From the NCBI GenBank assembly GCA_902773005.1, contig CACYCS010000032.1, forward strand, positions 1 to 34,236: a DNA stretch of 34,236 bases. The letters are read 5' to 3'. The notes beneath the pieces were generated by a model that saw nothing but the letters and a program-made list of their open reading frames with translations, searched no databases and was not told the origin of the DNA. A program made the translations under genes and the position numbers. Shown here one piece after another: positions 1 through 8,619 of the stretch. How positions within the stretch are numbered: the stretch's first letter is position 1; every line of letters begins with the position of its first letter. The DNA comes from an uncultured Erysipelotrichaceae bacterium (GTDB lineage Bacteria > Bacillota_I > Bacilli_A > RFN20 > CAG-826).

Positions 1-819
1 GCCGCCATCGTGATTTCCTTCCTTGGCGTCGGCGCGGATTGGCCGTGGTGGGCCGTGATGGTCCTCGCCATGGCGGCAGGGGCCTTATATTCGATGCTTG
101 CCGGGGTGCTCAAGGCGTTCTTTAACGTCAACGAGGTGATTTCCGGCATCATGCTGAACTGGATCGCTTTGTATTTCGCTAACGGCGTCCTCTCGGTTAG
201 CCCCTTCTATGATTTTTCCCACTCGGAAGTGCCTACGCTGAATAACGCCTCGAATGCCTTCATCCCCTCCATTGGGCTTGATGTGGCATTCGCGGGCAAT
301 CCGATCGTGGGATTAGGCATGGTTTTGGTCTTATTCGTCGTGGCCATCGTCTTCGTTTTGTTCCAATGGACCACCATCGGCTATGAGCTAAAGGCCACCG
401 GCTTGAATGGCGACGCGGCAAGATACGCCGGCATCGGCAAAATCAAAAGCATCCTCATCGCCACGACGATTTCCGGCGCCTTGGCGGGGTTAGCGGCCTC
501 GCTCAACCTGCAAAACGGTTTTTCTTCCTGGAAGCTATCCTCGACCCCGCCCGATATCGGATTCCAAGGCATTTCCTCGGCGTTTTTGGGAGGGCTTCAT
601 CCGATTGGGGTTATCTTCTCTTCCTATTTCATCGTCCATATCACCGAAGGCGGATCGATGATTACCGATTTAGGCTTCTCCCCCGAAGTCGCTTCCATCA
701 TGACCTCGGTCATCATCTATCTTTCGGGCTTCGTCTTCTTCGTTAAGGAAATCATGCGTAGAAACGAAATCAAAGACGAGTTCGCCAAATTGTCTCGGGA
801 AAAGGAGAACGAAACATGA
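1..819 (+). CDS. nupP: Nucleoside-type ABC transporter permease, 5'-truncated
   Basis: Inner-membrane permease of a BMP-type (basic membrane protein family) ABC importer, related to NupP/YufP, which takes up nucleosides. The reading frame is open to base 1, so the N-terminus (roughly 80 or more residues of a usual ~350) lies outside the window; the GTG at 10 is probably internal. What is visible is several hydrophobic segments and the conserved cytoplasmic loop with LNGDAARYAGI, typical of these permeases, followed by an Ala/Gly-rich segment. The stop overlaps the next permease by 4 nt (ATGA, 816-819), with AAAGGAG just upstream, so the two are translationally coupled. Family assignment is firm; nucleoside as substrate is inferred from the family. 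Confidence 0.88.
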   Translation, partial: AAIVISFLGVGADWPWWAVMVLAMAAGALYSMLAGVLKAFFNVNEVISGIMLNWIALYFANGVLSVSPFYDFSHSEVPTLNNASNAFIPSIGLDVAFAGNPIVGLGMVLVLFVVAIVFVLFQWTTIGYELKATGLNGDAARYAGIGKIKSILIATTISGALAGLAASLNLQNGFSSWKLSSTPPDIGFQGISSAFLGGLHPIGVIFSSYFIVHITEGGSMITDLGFSPEVASIMTSVIIYLSGFVFFVKEIMRRNEIKDEFAKLSREKENET

Positions 820-1772
820 TCGTCGCCTTATCCACGATTTCCTTCCTTCTAGCCTACGTGTCGGCATTGACCATCACCGCGCTTGGCGGCATGTTCTCCG
901 AGAAAAGCGGCACGATGGCTTTGGCGCTAGAAGGGTGCATGACCTTCGGCGCTTTCATCGCGGGCATCGTGATGTATTCTTTGCCTGTTGGGGTTCCCGA
1001 TGGCCTTGGGGCGTTGATCGTGATCGTTGCCGCCCTCGTCGGCGCGGGATTATATTCGCTATTGCTCGCGGTGGCTTGCATCCTCTTCAAAGCGAACCAG
1101 ACCTTGGTGGGAACGGCCTTGAATATTCTTAGCACCGCTTTGGCAGTGGTGATCATCAAGCAGCTGACGCGGACCGAGGCCTTGCCGGTAGGGAATTCCC
1201 GTCTCAACTTCACCCGCTTCTACGAGATCTTCAACGTCGATATGTTTGGGATCCAAGGCGTTAAGTTCAACTGGCTTATCCTGATTGTGCTGGCCTTGGT
1301 CCCCATCGTCTATTTCGTGCTTTACAAGACCCAATATGGATTGCGCTTATCGAGTTGCGGCGAGAATCCTTCAAGCGCGGATTCGCTGGGCATCAACGTG
1401 AAAAAGACCCGCTTCGTCGGCGTTTTGCTTTCGGGATTGTTCGCCGGGTTAGGTGGGCTATTGCTCATCACGATGAACGCGGAATGGGAATTCGCCAACG
1501 GGGCTTCCGGATTTGGGTTCCTTGCCTTAGCGGTATTGATCTTTGGCCAATGGAAGCCTTTGTTTGTCTTCCTTGGCGCGTTCATCTTCTCAAGCTTCAA
1601 GACCATCTCCGTCATCTATCCTTCCATCGATTTCCTTTCCAATTTGGGCATTTCCTCCTATTTCTACTTGGCTTTGCCTTATGTGGTGTGCTTGATCGTC
1701 TTGGTCTTCACCTCCAAAAAGAACGTTGGGCCCAAGGCGTTAGGGACCCCCTACGACAAAGAAAAACGTTAA
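816..1772 (+). CDS. nupQ: Nucleoside-type ABC transporter permease, second subunit
   Basis: Second permease (318 aa, close to the usual length) of the same BMP-family importer, NupQ/YufQ-like. It begins with a hydrophobic segment, has the motif EKSGTMALALEG near residue 30 (early Gly/Glu-rich region conserved in these permeases) and the coupling loop with CGENPSSADSLGI near residue 180 that contacts the ATPase. Start is set by the ATG overlapping the upstream stop and by the AAAGGAG at 801-807. The ATPase and substrate-binding lipoprotein are expected upstream, outside the window. It is the last gene of the operon; no convincing terminator follows. Confidence 0.9.
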   Translation: MIVALSTISFLLAYVSALTITALGGMFSEKSGTMALALEGCMTFGAFIAGIVMYSLPVGVPDGLGALIVIVAALVGAGLYSLLLAVACILFKANQTLVGTALNILSTALAVVIIKQLTRTEALPVGNSRLNFTRFYEIFNVDMFGIQGVKFNWLILIVLALVPIVYFVLYKTQYGLRLSSCGENPSSADSLGINVKKTRFVGVLLSGLFAGLGGLLLITMNAEWEFANGASGFGFLALAVLIFGQWKPLFVFLGAFIFSSFKTISVIYPSIDFLSNLGISSYFYLALPYVVCLIVLVFTSKKNVGPKALGTPYDKEKR

Positions 1773-1869
1773 CGGGGTGGAAGATAAACCTCAGTTCGGT
1801 GGCTTTTCACCACGTATTTTCATCAAATAATATGTTCGGTCACATCTGCATGATAGGCATGGTCTAGAA

Positions 1870-2241
1870 GCTGATGGTGTGTTGCATTAAAAGATGGTAG
1901 ATATGCTCTTTTAGAATTTAAATTGCGCAATTTTTGAACATATAAAGCACATATTGGAAGAAGGGGAACTGGACGAAGATTCAGTTGTTCGGAATTTCCG
2001 AACAGTTCAAAAGGAAGGCGAGCGCGAAGTTGGAAGAAACATTGCTTATTACAATCTCGATATGATCCTCGCGATCGGTTACCGTGTCCGAAGCAACATC
2101 GGGACCAACTTCCGAAAATGGGCGACCTCAACGCTGAAGGAATATGTTACCAAAGGCTTTGCGCTAAACGACGAGATGCTAAAAGAAGCGGGTGGGGGAC
2201 GCTATTTCAAGGAACTGCTCGCCCGCAGAGGTCTCACCTAG
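1870..2241 (+). pseudogene. RhuM-family protein remnant
   Basis: Remnant of a RhuM-family gene (virulence RhuM, often carried on mobile or defence-rich regions). One frame reads a degenerate HTH-like start (KMVDMLF), a stop at 1912-1914, then EHIKHILEEGELDEDSVV, the family hallmark YYNLDMILAIGYRV, and GGGRYFKELLAR before a stop at 2239-2241. A further in-frame stop lies at 1888-1890. Intact family members are about 300 residues or more, so the C-terminal half is gone. The longest open piece (from TTG at 1954, 95 aa) has no ribosome binding site. I read it as dead; the family match is by recognised motifs, not by search. Confidence 0.7.
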
Positions 2242-2288
2242 CAGGAAGTCGCAGCGGCTTTGGGCTTTGTATAAAAACATCAAAGTCT

Positions 2289-2339
2289 CCCAAATGATTC
2301 TAACGTTCTTGGTGCGATAGCGTCAGGAACTATTTTGGG
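2289..2339 (+). other. Two-tier stem-loop in gap after RhuM remnant
   Basis: Outer arms CCCAAA (2289-2294) and TTTGGG (2334-2339) enclose inner arms GTTCTTG (2305-2311) and CAGGAAC (2324-2330), with one G-U pair. It is followed by a weak T run (GTTCTTT). It may be a terminator or simply a fortuitous hairpin. Confidence 0.25.
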
Positions 2340-2384
2340 TTCTTTAGAAAAGCATAGGTTTTAATACGATTCTTATCTAATCGC

Positions 2385-2415
2385 TTGACGTATATGTGCT
2401 ATATTTAAGTAAATA
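2385..2415 (+). promoter_or_regulatory. Possible promoter of the 841-aa lipoprotein gene
   Basis: TTGACG at 2385-2390 is a good -35. The -10 is ambiguous: TAAGTA at 2406 (15-nt spacer) or TAAATA at 2410 (19-nt spacer). A clear ribosome site GGAAGGGGGAG lies at 2424-2434, before the ATG at 2444. Confidence 0.4.
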
Positions 2416-2443
2416 GATTTTTTGGAAGGGGGAGTTTCCATTT

Positions 2444-4969
2444 ATGAAGAAGACAATAGCATTTGCTTTAGGTACTATTTGTTGTTTTTCATTAGCGGCT
2501 TGCGGCAACAAAGACGAAGTCAAACTGCCTTCATCAGATTATGAAAAAGTCCAGTTTGCTTTCAATGGCGTCGAACGCAGCTTAAATAGCTCTCATTCAT
2601 CAAAAAAGTCAAAGGCAAAAACCGATATAACACTTGCGACGCCATATGGAGAACCAGCAATGAAATTGATGGCCAATACTATAAATGCCGATGATATTTC
2701 AACCATTTATGGCGCGCTTTCAGTAGAAAAAGAAACATCTAACCCAGATTTTGAATATGATGAACCGCCAATGATTCAATTCCAATACATGAAAGCTCTT
2801 TATGAAGAGGTTGGAGAAGGTTTTGAATTTGGCACCAAATACTCTTACACCATAACCGGGGAAATCAATTACGATTTCGCTAATAGGGAAAGCACGGATC
2901 AGCAAAAGTTTTTAAATCAGTATACGATGGAGCTTTCCGTTTTGATCGATATCGATGAAGCTGATTTGATTACTGCTGAAGTCGGTTTCGATTTGACTTA
3001 TACAAATGGCGGAGAAAGCCGCCATCAAAAGAAATATTCCGAGCTGGTCCTTGATTATGATATGAATGAGACTAGCCCGACATATGAACTTACCATAATC
3101 GATTTGGATGACCTTTTATCTTTTGCGAATGATGAGGAAAAATATATAAGCGCCGAATACGATTACGTAAATGTTGAAAAGAACGTCATCAAAGAGTGGA
3201 GAAAGTTTGGCGTTTGCTCTCCTGAGGAACTATCTCATTATCAAAACGATAATTTCGTGTATAAGTATTCCGTTCTTAGAGCCTATAAAGATAACAGAAT
3301 TTACCGCATCGAAAATGCATTTAAAAAAGATGCTCGTTTGAAATCGGCTGTGCTGAATATCCTTGGATTCATCGATGAGCTAAGCAGATTAGACGCGTTC
3401 AATCGCAAACAAAGCACCCAAAACAGCAAAATTCAAACCGTTGTAAATAGGTTTAACAACATATTGGGAAAAGATATCGTCAATAGCCTTGTCTACACAG
3501 GCGCAACCGAGAAATGGGAATCGGATACTCCGCAAAATCAAGATAATCTATTTTTAAGAGTTGAATCGACAGGCGGCTATCAATTATATGACGATGCACT
3601 GCTTATCAATCTATTCAACCCGAGTATCGGCTGGGATGAAAAAGGGACGAGGCAGCACTTAACGATTTATTATAAAAGCGGTGAAGAAGAAACTCTTGCT
3701 GAGTACCATGATTTCAATGAACTGAATGTGAAAGTTCGTTCTACATCCTACGATAAAACGAAATGGATCGATGTCACAGATGGGAATGTCTCATTTACGG
3801 AAGCCATCAAGCAATCTGGATTCATCGGCTATTACGACGAAAACAATCTTGATTATCAATCGATGACTTTGGAATTTGACATATCCTTAAAAGAGAACCC
3901 TAACGTAACGCTGCAATCCAATTTCCGCATGGATTTATATAATGGCGATTGTTACGAAGAGCTTTTGAGCGATTGGGATTTGGTAGATGAATATATCGAC
4001 GCTTATGCCCCTATAAAAGATGCGATTCCTGAATTCGATCAAGATTTTACTGGATCAATAAGATTTAGCCCTCAGATATATGGCGGCTCTAGTGGGGCTA
4101 TAGGCTTATATTCGAAAGTTGGATTGGCGAGCGCTGTTACGGATTATCAAAACAAACTCAAGGGGTTAGGCTTTGTTGAAAACGCTTCTAACAGCACCTA
4201 TACAAAGCGCGTAAGCGATGATTACGTTTTGGTTTTGACAGTAGCTAATCCAAGCGAAAAAGAGTATTCCTCTGCCATTCGGTTTGAATTCAAACAAAGC
4301 GCAAAAAAGCAGGACACAATAACAGACGTATTGAATGAACTGATCGGCAATAGCAACGTTATTATTCCTAGTTTCGAAGAAGAGCTTCCAGGCGAATACG
4401 AATATAGCGTCCAGGATAATTTGATTCGAATCGAGACAGATAACACTACATTGATAAATAGCTATGTGTCTTTGTTCTCAAATATCGATTACGGATTTGC
4501 GACTTATGAATACTTAGGCAGCCTTGCGGCAATCAAATACGTGGGCGGAACGATATACAGAATCCGCGATATGGGCAAATCGATTGCCGTTGAGAAAGGC
4601 GAAGTTTCAGTGTCCTTAGTTGGCGATTTCAATGGTTGGAACGTACTCGACACTACCTATGACATGACGGCATTGTCTATCGAAAACAATGATTTATGCT
4701 TTACTACCAATGTTTTAATAGAAGCGAATCAAGCGTTCAAAATAGTAACCAATCATTCGTGGGACAATGGAGGATACGGGTTTGATATATTTGCTGGCTC
4801 AGAATCATTTATGTTCAATGCAGAAGCGTTTGAACGAGGTGAAAACGGCAACATTATAGTAAAGGAAACGTGCACATATACGATAAAGGTCAGATTTGCT
4901 TTCTCTTATGCCGATCCTACGCATTATTCAATTGCAGTTTCCATGATAGATATCATAAAGAATAAGTGA
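2444..4969 (+). CDS. Large AT-rich surface lipoprotein, function unknown
   Basis: 841-aa predicted lipoprotein. The N-terminus has a Lys-Lys start, a hydrophobic core and a lipobox ending LAAC, with Cys about residue 20, so it should be anchored outside the membrane. The body is acidic, Asn/Tyr-rich and beta-strand-like, with no enzyme motif I recognise. From about residue 720 a separate module starts with VSLVGDFNGW, which recalls the beta-sandwich carbohydrate-binding modules of the CBM48/SusE type. A role in glycan binding is therefore possible but unproven. Base composition and codon use are clearly more AT-rich than the flanking transporter and Rnf genes, suggesting transfer or relaxed selection. 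It stands alone, with its own ribosome site and a terminator at 4988-5019. Confidence 0.85.
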   Translation: MKKTIAFALGTICCFSLAACGNKDEVKLPSSDYEKVQFAFNGVERSLNSSHSSKKSKAKTDITLATPYGEPAMKLMANTINADDISTIYGALSVEKETSNPDFEYDEPPMIQFQYMKALYEEVGEGFEFGTKYSYTITGEINYDFANRESTDQQKFLNQYTMELSVLIDIDEADLITAEVGFDLTYTNGGESRHQKKYSELVLDYDMNETSPTYELTIIDLDDLLSFANDEEKYISAEYDYVNVEKNVIKEWRKFGVCSPEELSHYQNDNFVYKYSVLRAYKDNRIYRIENAFKKDARLKSAVLNILGFIDELSRLDAFNRKQSTQNSKIQTVVNRFNNILGKDIVNSLVYTGATEKWESDTPQNQDNLFLRVESTGGYQLYDDALLINLFNPSIGWDEKGTRQHLTIYYKSGEEETLAEYHDFNELNVKVRSTSYDKTKWIDVTDGNVSFTEAIKQSGFIGYYDENNLDYQSMTLEFDISLKENPNVTLQSNFRMDLYNGDCYEELLSDWDLVDEYIDAYAPIKDAIPEFDQDFTGSIRFSPQIYGGSSGAIGLYSKVGLASAVTDYQNKLKGLGFVENASNSTYTKRVSDDYVLVLTVANPSEKEYSSAIRFEFKQSAKKQDTITDVLNELIGNSNVIIPSFEEELPGEYEYSVQDNLIRIETDNTTLINSYVSLFSNIDYGFATYEYLGSLAAIKYVGGTIYRIRDMGKSIAVEKGEVSVSLVGDFNGWNVLDTTYDMTALSIENNDLCFTTNVLIEANQAFKIVTNHSWDNGGYGFDIFAGSESFMFNAEAFERGENGNIIVKETCTYTIKVRFAFSYADPTHYSIAVSMIDIIKNK

Positions 4970-4987
4970 TTCCAGCGCCTAGGCATT

Positions 4988-5019
4988 GCCATTCTCATTA
5001 ATTTGGGAGTGGCTTTTTT
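4988..5019 (+). terminator. Rho-independent terminator after lipoprotein
   Basis: GCCATTCTC pairs with GGGAGTGGC (G-U pairs allowed) and is followed directly by six T residues at 5014-5019, 18 nt after the lipoprotein stop codon. Confidence 0.85.
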
Positions 5020-5062
5020 GCACCATTATCTGCCGTCATGAGAAAAGAGGTTCAATTCATTC

Positions 5063-5097
5063 TAGCGATAAGTCAAATTTTTAACCACTTATCGCTA
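5063..5097. repeat. Perfect 11-bp inverted repeat
   Basis: TAGCGATAAGT (5063-5073) and ACTTATCGCTA (5087-5097) are exact inverted arms around a 13-nt AT-rich loop. No T tract follows on either strand. It could be an operator, an RNA hairpin, or the end of a lost mobile element. Confidence 0.6.
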
Positions 5098-5262
5098 AAT
5101 CGAATTTAGATTTGGAAGAGGCTTCCTGATAATCAAAAATGAATACACGCCCCCCATCGGATTAGGCGCCCCATTTATCCGAATTTTGCATATACCGTTG
5201 CCATGTGCTGTCCAGCCGCCTTGAAGCCCATACGTAAATCCATGGCGAAGAAGCGTTTTTGC
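5095..5262 (-). pseudogene. Possible C-terminal gene fragment, unknown family
   Basis: On the minus strand a frame is open for 55 codons between a stop at 5263-5265 and its own stop at 5095-5097. Its composition looks protein-like, with Gly/Asn-rich motifs such as GLQGGWTAHGNG and INGAPNPMGGVYSF. There is no start codon with a ribosome site, and upstream sequence looks coding-like in other frames, so I read it as a decayed 3' end. I do not recognise the family. Confidence 0.25.
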
Positions 5263-5595
5263 CTAAGAACGCATTGCTTGATGAAGAGTGGTGCCCAGCC
5301 GATAAGCGATCGTCAATGAGAGAAGACAATCCTCTATTATCTAGGAAAGGGGTGAACTCACGGATTCTTGGTGCTCAGCCATTGGCTTTTTCCGTCTTTA
5401 TTTTCGTTCAAATTTTCAAAAAAAGACAAAAATGACATTTATTGAATTCAAAAAATGACAAAAATGACATTTATTGAAAAATGATTTCAATAAATCCGCC
5501 TTGAGCAATCGTTATATATTATGGGGAGGGAAAATGGGCGATGCATCTCTGATCAGGAAGCTTAGGACGAGGGAACGTTCATGCCTTATTGGACC
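5098..5595. other. Gene-poor stretch with repeats
   Basis: Apart from the minus-strand fragment and a 22-bp direct repeat at 5425-5478, I see no gene. A short open frame at 5474-5671 lacks a ribosome site and family features. Confidence 0.5.
5425..5478. repeat. Direct repeat, two exact 22-bp copies
   Basis: The unit beginning GACAAAAATGACATTTATTG occurs at 5425-5446 and 5457-5478, 32 bp apart (about three helical turns), in an A/T-rich stretch. It may be a binding-site pair or slippage product. Confidence 0.75.
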
Positions 5596-5621
5596 GTTTT
5601 TGGCACCGGTTTTTGGCACCG
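5596..5621. repeat. 13-bp tandem duplication next to a -35 box
   Basis: GTTTTTGGCACCG occurs twice head to tail (5596-5608, 5609-5621), ending 4 bp before the -35 hexamer of the small lipoprotein promoter. Its position suits an upstream regulator site. Confidence 0.75.
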
Positions 5622-5625
5622 TTTC

Positions 5626-5654
5626 TTTACATGCGCACGCGAATAGTCTACAAT
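5626..5654 (+). promoter_or_regulatory. Promoter of small lipoprotein gene
   Basis: TTTACA (5626-5631), 17-nt spacer, TACAAT (5649-5654). This near-consensus promoter puts transcription start about 25 nt before the chosen ATG at 5685. Confidence 0.75.
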
Positions 5655-5684
5655 ACGAGCGCTATCAATAATGGGAGCACAAAA

Positions 5685-6239
5685 ATGAAGAAAACCATCT
5701 TACCGGCCTTAGCAGCCTTAACCCTCCTCGCCTCCTGCGGAGCGGGGAATGCCTCCGAACCCACCATCGCCTCCTCCGAACCCACCGTCGCCTCCTCCAA
5801 AGAGGCGGAATCCACGCCCACCATCCTCCAAAGGGCCCTCACGAGCCTTGCCGATGGCGAACTCTATTTCGACATCAACCTTTCTTCGATCCCGCAAGGC
5901 GTGAGCTTCTCAGTTGGCGGGGCAGCCGTGACCGAGTCCAAGAAGATCACGATGAAGCAAGGGATGGAATTTAGCTTCGCGGGCGATTTTGGGAAGGATA
6001 TCTACATCTATCACATCATCGACGGGAGCTCTTCCGTCGCCAGCGGAGGCGGAAAGCAAACCCCGGATAAATGGCTCGCTTACTCCAATAGGATCTTTGG
6101 CAGGTTCGCCGAAACCTTCTACGGCGACCGCGTCTATTTCTGCATCACCGACACCAAAGGCGGCTGGAGCAAAACCTTCGCAGGCGTTGATGCGACCCTC
6201 AGTGTCCAATTTCCTGTCGGCGATACCTCTGCGAACTGA
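5685..6239 (+). CDS. Small secreted lipoprotein, function unknown
   Basis: 184-aa predicted lipoprotein. I start it at the ATG at 5685, not the longer open frame, because the promoter (-10 at 5649-5654) lies inside the longer version and GGGAG sits at 5673-5677. The N-terminus has two Lys, a hydrophobic core and the lipobox LASC. Next comes a low-complexity Ser/Glu/Pro linker with a repeated SEPT(I/V)ASS unit, then a compact domain of about 130 residues rich in beta-strand-like stretches (SFSVGGAAVTE, WLAYSNRIFG). I do not recognise the domain. It is monocistronic: own promoter, own terminator at 6263-6293. Confidence 0.85.
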   Translation: MKKTILPALAALTLLASCGAGNASEPTIASSEPTVASSKEAESTPTILQRALTSLADGELYFDINLSSIPQGVSFSVGGAAVTESKKITMKQGMEFSFAGDFGKDIYIYHIIDGSSSVASGGGKQTPDKWLAYSNRIFGRFAETFYGDRVYFCITDTKGGWSKTFAGVDATLSVQFPVGDTSAN

Positions 6240-6262
6240 TCGTTAACCTCTTTGGCCCTCCT

Positions 6263-6293
6263 GCCCGGTTCTGCATTTTGGAATCGGGCTTTT
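6263..6293 (+). terminator. Rho-independent terminator
   Basis: GCCCGGTTC (6263-6271) pairs with GAATCGGGC (6281-6289) around an internal mismatch and is followed by TTTT. Confidence 0.75.
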
Positions 6294-6430
6294 AAATTTC
6301 TAATGGAAAGACCCAGTGGGATTATCCATTAGAATCCGCAAACATCGGGTTTCGACCGTCATATGGTTTTGCGAAACAGGATACCGCCGCTATTGAATGG
6401 ACCGCATCTCGTAGTCAGGTATCGATTCCT

Positions 6431-6800
6431 TCAAACAAAATGGGCCATCACAGTTAACTTAAACGAACCGAGGCTTCCTAAGATTGGAGAAATCGAGGAA
6501 TCGTCGGTCGTTTTTTCTATTTGCTCAAGGACGCTGGTTCGTATTACGTTAAATAACACCCCCACCTTGCCCCCGTTCTCGACCTCGATGCGGTTGATCA
6601 TGCAGTCGAAGATGGATGATTTGACGATCTCTTCTTCGGCGGCGAGGATCTTCTTCGTGAGAATCTTGCCGAGGCCCGGGTTCTTGATGACGGAGTCGAG
6701 CATCGAGTCCATCTCCTTCTAGAACTTGTCAATCTTGGCCTTCATGAGGTCGCTCTCGGAGACGGTTCCCTTCCCGTCGGCCCGCTTCCTGGGGCCGCTC
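6431..6800 (-). pseudogene. Possible site-specific recombinase C-terminal remnant
   Basis: On the minus strand one frame runs through SESDLMKAKIDKF, a TAG stop at about 6720, then EMDSMLDSVIKNPGL, KKILAAEEEIV and FDCMINRIEVENGGKV. A charged coiled region followed by an FD-x-M/L-x-x-R-I-x-V strand resembles the C-terminal part of large serine recombinases. The in-frame stop and the loss of any upstream catalytic domain mark it as a remnant. The family call is tentative, from motif style only; the opposite-strand frame of similar length looks like a shadow. Confidence 0.3.
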
Positions 6801-6953
6801 CTATTTTCTCAAGGCGAGCTTTGGCCAGTAGGAAGGTGTTCTCGCCCACGATGGAGGAACTCACCTCGCAGACGACGGTTTTCCTTCCCTTCTTTATTGC
6901 GGGCTGGCGAAGACGTATGGAAAAGGACTTTCGGCTGTCATATTATTATCGGC

Positions 6954-7887
6954 ATGGAAAAAGGGAAGACAGACAAATTGGTCTCCGCGCTGGTGGAGAA
7001 ATCGAAAGAGTCCGCTTACTTGGCGGTGGAAATCATGAATAAGCCGACGATTCATTACAGGACGGAGGGCTTTTGCTTTTTCATCTGCAATGCATGGGAG
7101 CTCCTTCTCAAGGCGTTTTTGATTAGAGAGAGGGGGGGCGGCCAGCATCGAGCTTCCGTCAAAGGACGGTGCCCCGAGAACCAAGGGCCTATCCCAGTGC
7201 ATCGACGACGTCTTCACCTCAACAGACAACGCTGTCAAGTCGAACCTTGTCCTCATTGTGAGAATGAGGAACAGGGCGACCCACCTCGTCGCTTCTTCCG
7301 ATGACAAAAAATACGCCCCTGGCTTTTAAACGTGCGTCTCGAATTTCTTCCAGTTTCTCAAGAGACACTTCCCTGATCGGAGTTCTCTTGACATGACCCC
7401 TTTCATAAGCTTGGCCGTTGGGACGGCGGAAGAGCGCGAGCCGGTGTTGATTGAGCCCGAACTTTCCGATTTCTTCCAAGCCGACGGCGCATCGTTCGAA
7501 CCCTTGCTCAAAGGGAAGCTCTTCATCACGAAGAAAGAAGCGGACGCGGATTTCACCGCCCATATCGGCAAGGAAGGGGAGCATGGCCTGATTAAGGTCG
7601 AAGTTCCCAAGGACACCAAGACGACGCACCCTTATACGCAAACGACCGCCGTAAAGAAAATCAAAGAGCTTATCTCCGCAAACGGTCTTCCGCCCGAGAT
7701 GTTCAACAAATACTCATTCGGCAGAATCAAAAAGGACCTTGCCTTGGCCGACAATCAAACGTATTGCTACAAGGATACGCATTACCAGGCCGCGCTCTAC
7801 TATTATTCTCAAGCGGCGATAGATTTGATTGCCTCTAGGTTCGTCTCGGACGAGGAGTTCAGGGAAAGATACAAAGCGAGGTCATAA
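6954..7887 (+). pseudogene. DUF3644 protein gene, broken by frameshift and stop
   Basis: Full-length (about 311 codons) DUF3644-family sequence in two frames. The N-terminal part from ATG 6954 reads LVEKSKESAYLAVEIMNKPT and FCFFICNAWELLLKAFLI, the family signature. A run of seven G (7132-7138) then shifts the frame; with six G the frame continues as SIELPSKDGAP and MRNRATHLVAS. A TAA at 7327-7329 interrupts it where the family has an aromatic-Gln (probably CAA to TAA), after which the same frame runs to 7887 (YYYSQAAIDLIASRF near the end). The function of DUF3644 is unknown; it tends to occur in accessory regions. TATTAT lies 7 nt before the ATG, suggesting a leaderless start. Confidence 0.75.
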
Positions 7888-7889
7888 TG

Positions 7890-7912
7890 AAAAAAATCCC
7901 GGATTCCGGGAT
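7890..7912 (-). terminator. Hairpin with T tract on the minus strand
   Basis: ATCCCGG (7896-7902) and CCGGGAT (7906-7912) form a perfect stem with a 3-nt loop. The A run at 7890-7895 gives a T tract only for minus-strand transcripts, so it would end transcription arriving from the right. No intact minus-strand gene is visible there. Confidence 0.45.
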
Positions 7913-8619
7913 AATGAATGAGGATGAACCCAAGCCAGAGGATTGCTCGGCGCAGCCTTCCAGCCCTTGCTCAGCTGCGCTTACCGCCATCGGCGACCCA
8001 TGGAGGACGCTATCACGATCCATCCACCCAAATTGTAAAAGACTAACGGGTCGGTTTCAAGAGCTACCGCTTGATTAGGGTATCGAATTATGTCAAAGCT
8101 GGTTTCGACGCCTCTTGCAAAGGGAATTTCGTTAAGTACAATTTGCGTAGGCGGCTTGTGAAGGATCAAAGCAGAATTGGCCTTGCCAGTACCGTAAAAG
8201 GGAGAATCCTCCAGCTCCTGGGGTCGCCATCATAACGAAATGAGATGCTCTAGTAGCTCTCTTTTTGTTTTTGGTCACTTTTAATCTAACATCAAAGCCT
8301 ATTGCAAACCTGTTTTTCGTGGCTCAAAAATCTATTGGGAAAAAGGCCATAAAGCCCTTCCTTTCCTTAGGGCCCGCTTCGGCCGGCGCCCGTCGGCTTA
8401 ATTGCAGACTTTTTCAGACCCTCTCCCTCATGCGCGTTTAAACGCGTTTAAAGGACAGCGTTACCTTCTTCTGACCTCCCGAATCCCCATGAGCTTCTTC
8501 GTGGAAACCAGATGATGGAGGAAAAACGGATAGATGGAAGAGTATTGTTTCGTTTTATCTTATTCTCGGTCCACGAACTAAGTTTTTCCCATTTTCATGG
8601 CCCGTTTTGTTATTGGACG
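7913..8619. other. Gene-poor stretch, probably decayed sequence
   Basis: No credible gene. A plus-strand frame around 8060-8236 reads coding-like text (YRLIRVSNYVKAGFD) without a start or recognisable family, and could be a further remnant. A 14-bp palindrome lies at 8433-8446. Confidence 0.45.
8433..8452. repeat. Palindrome and 10-bp direct repeat
   Basis: CGCGTTTAAACGCG (8433-8446) is a perfect palindrome, and CGCGTTTAAA is repeated directly at 8433-8442 and 8443-8452. It could be a protein-binding site; no gene start is near. Confidence 0.55.

Noticed and set aside
1797-1814. Terminator after the nucleoside permease gene
   Set aside because: Only a 4-bp stem can form and the T run is weak.
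5596-5621. CRISPR array
   Set aside because: Only two 13-bp adjoining copies without spacers; no array of spaced repeats anywhere in the window.
5474-5671. 65-aa open frame upstream of the small lipoprotein
   Set aside because: No ribosome site, no family features, and it contains the tandem repeats and promoter of the next gene.
6363-6722. Plus-strand 119-aa frame
   Set aside because: It is opposite the minus-strand remnant, whose translation looks more protein-like; no ribosome site.
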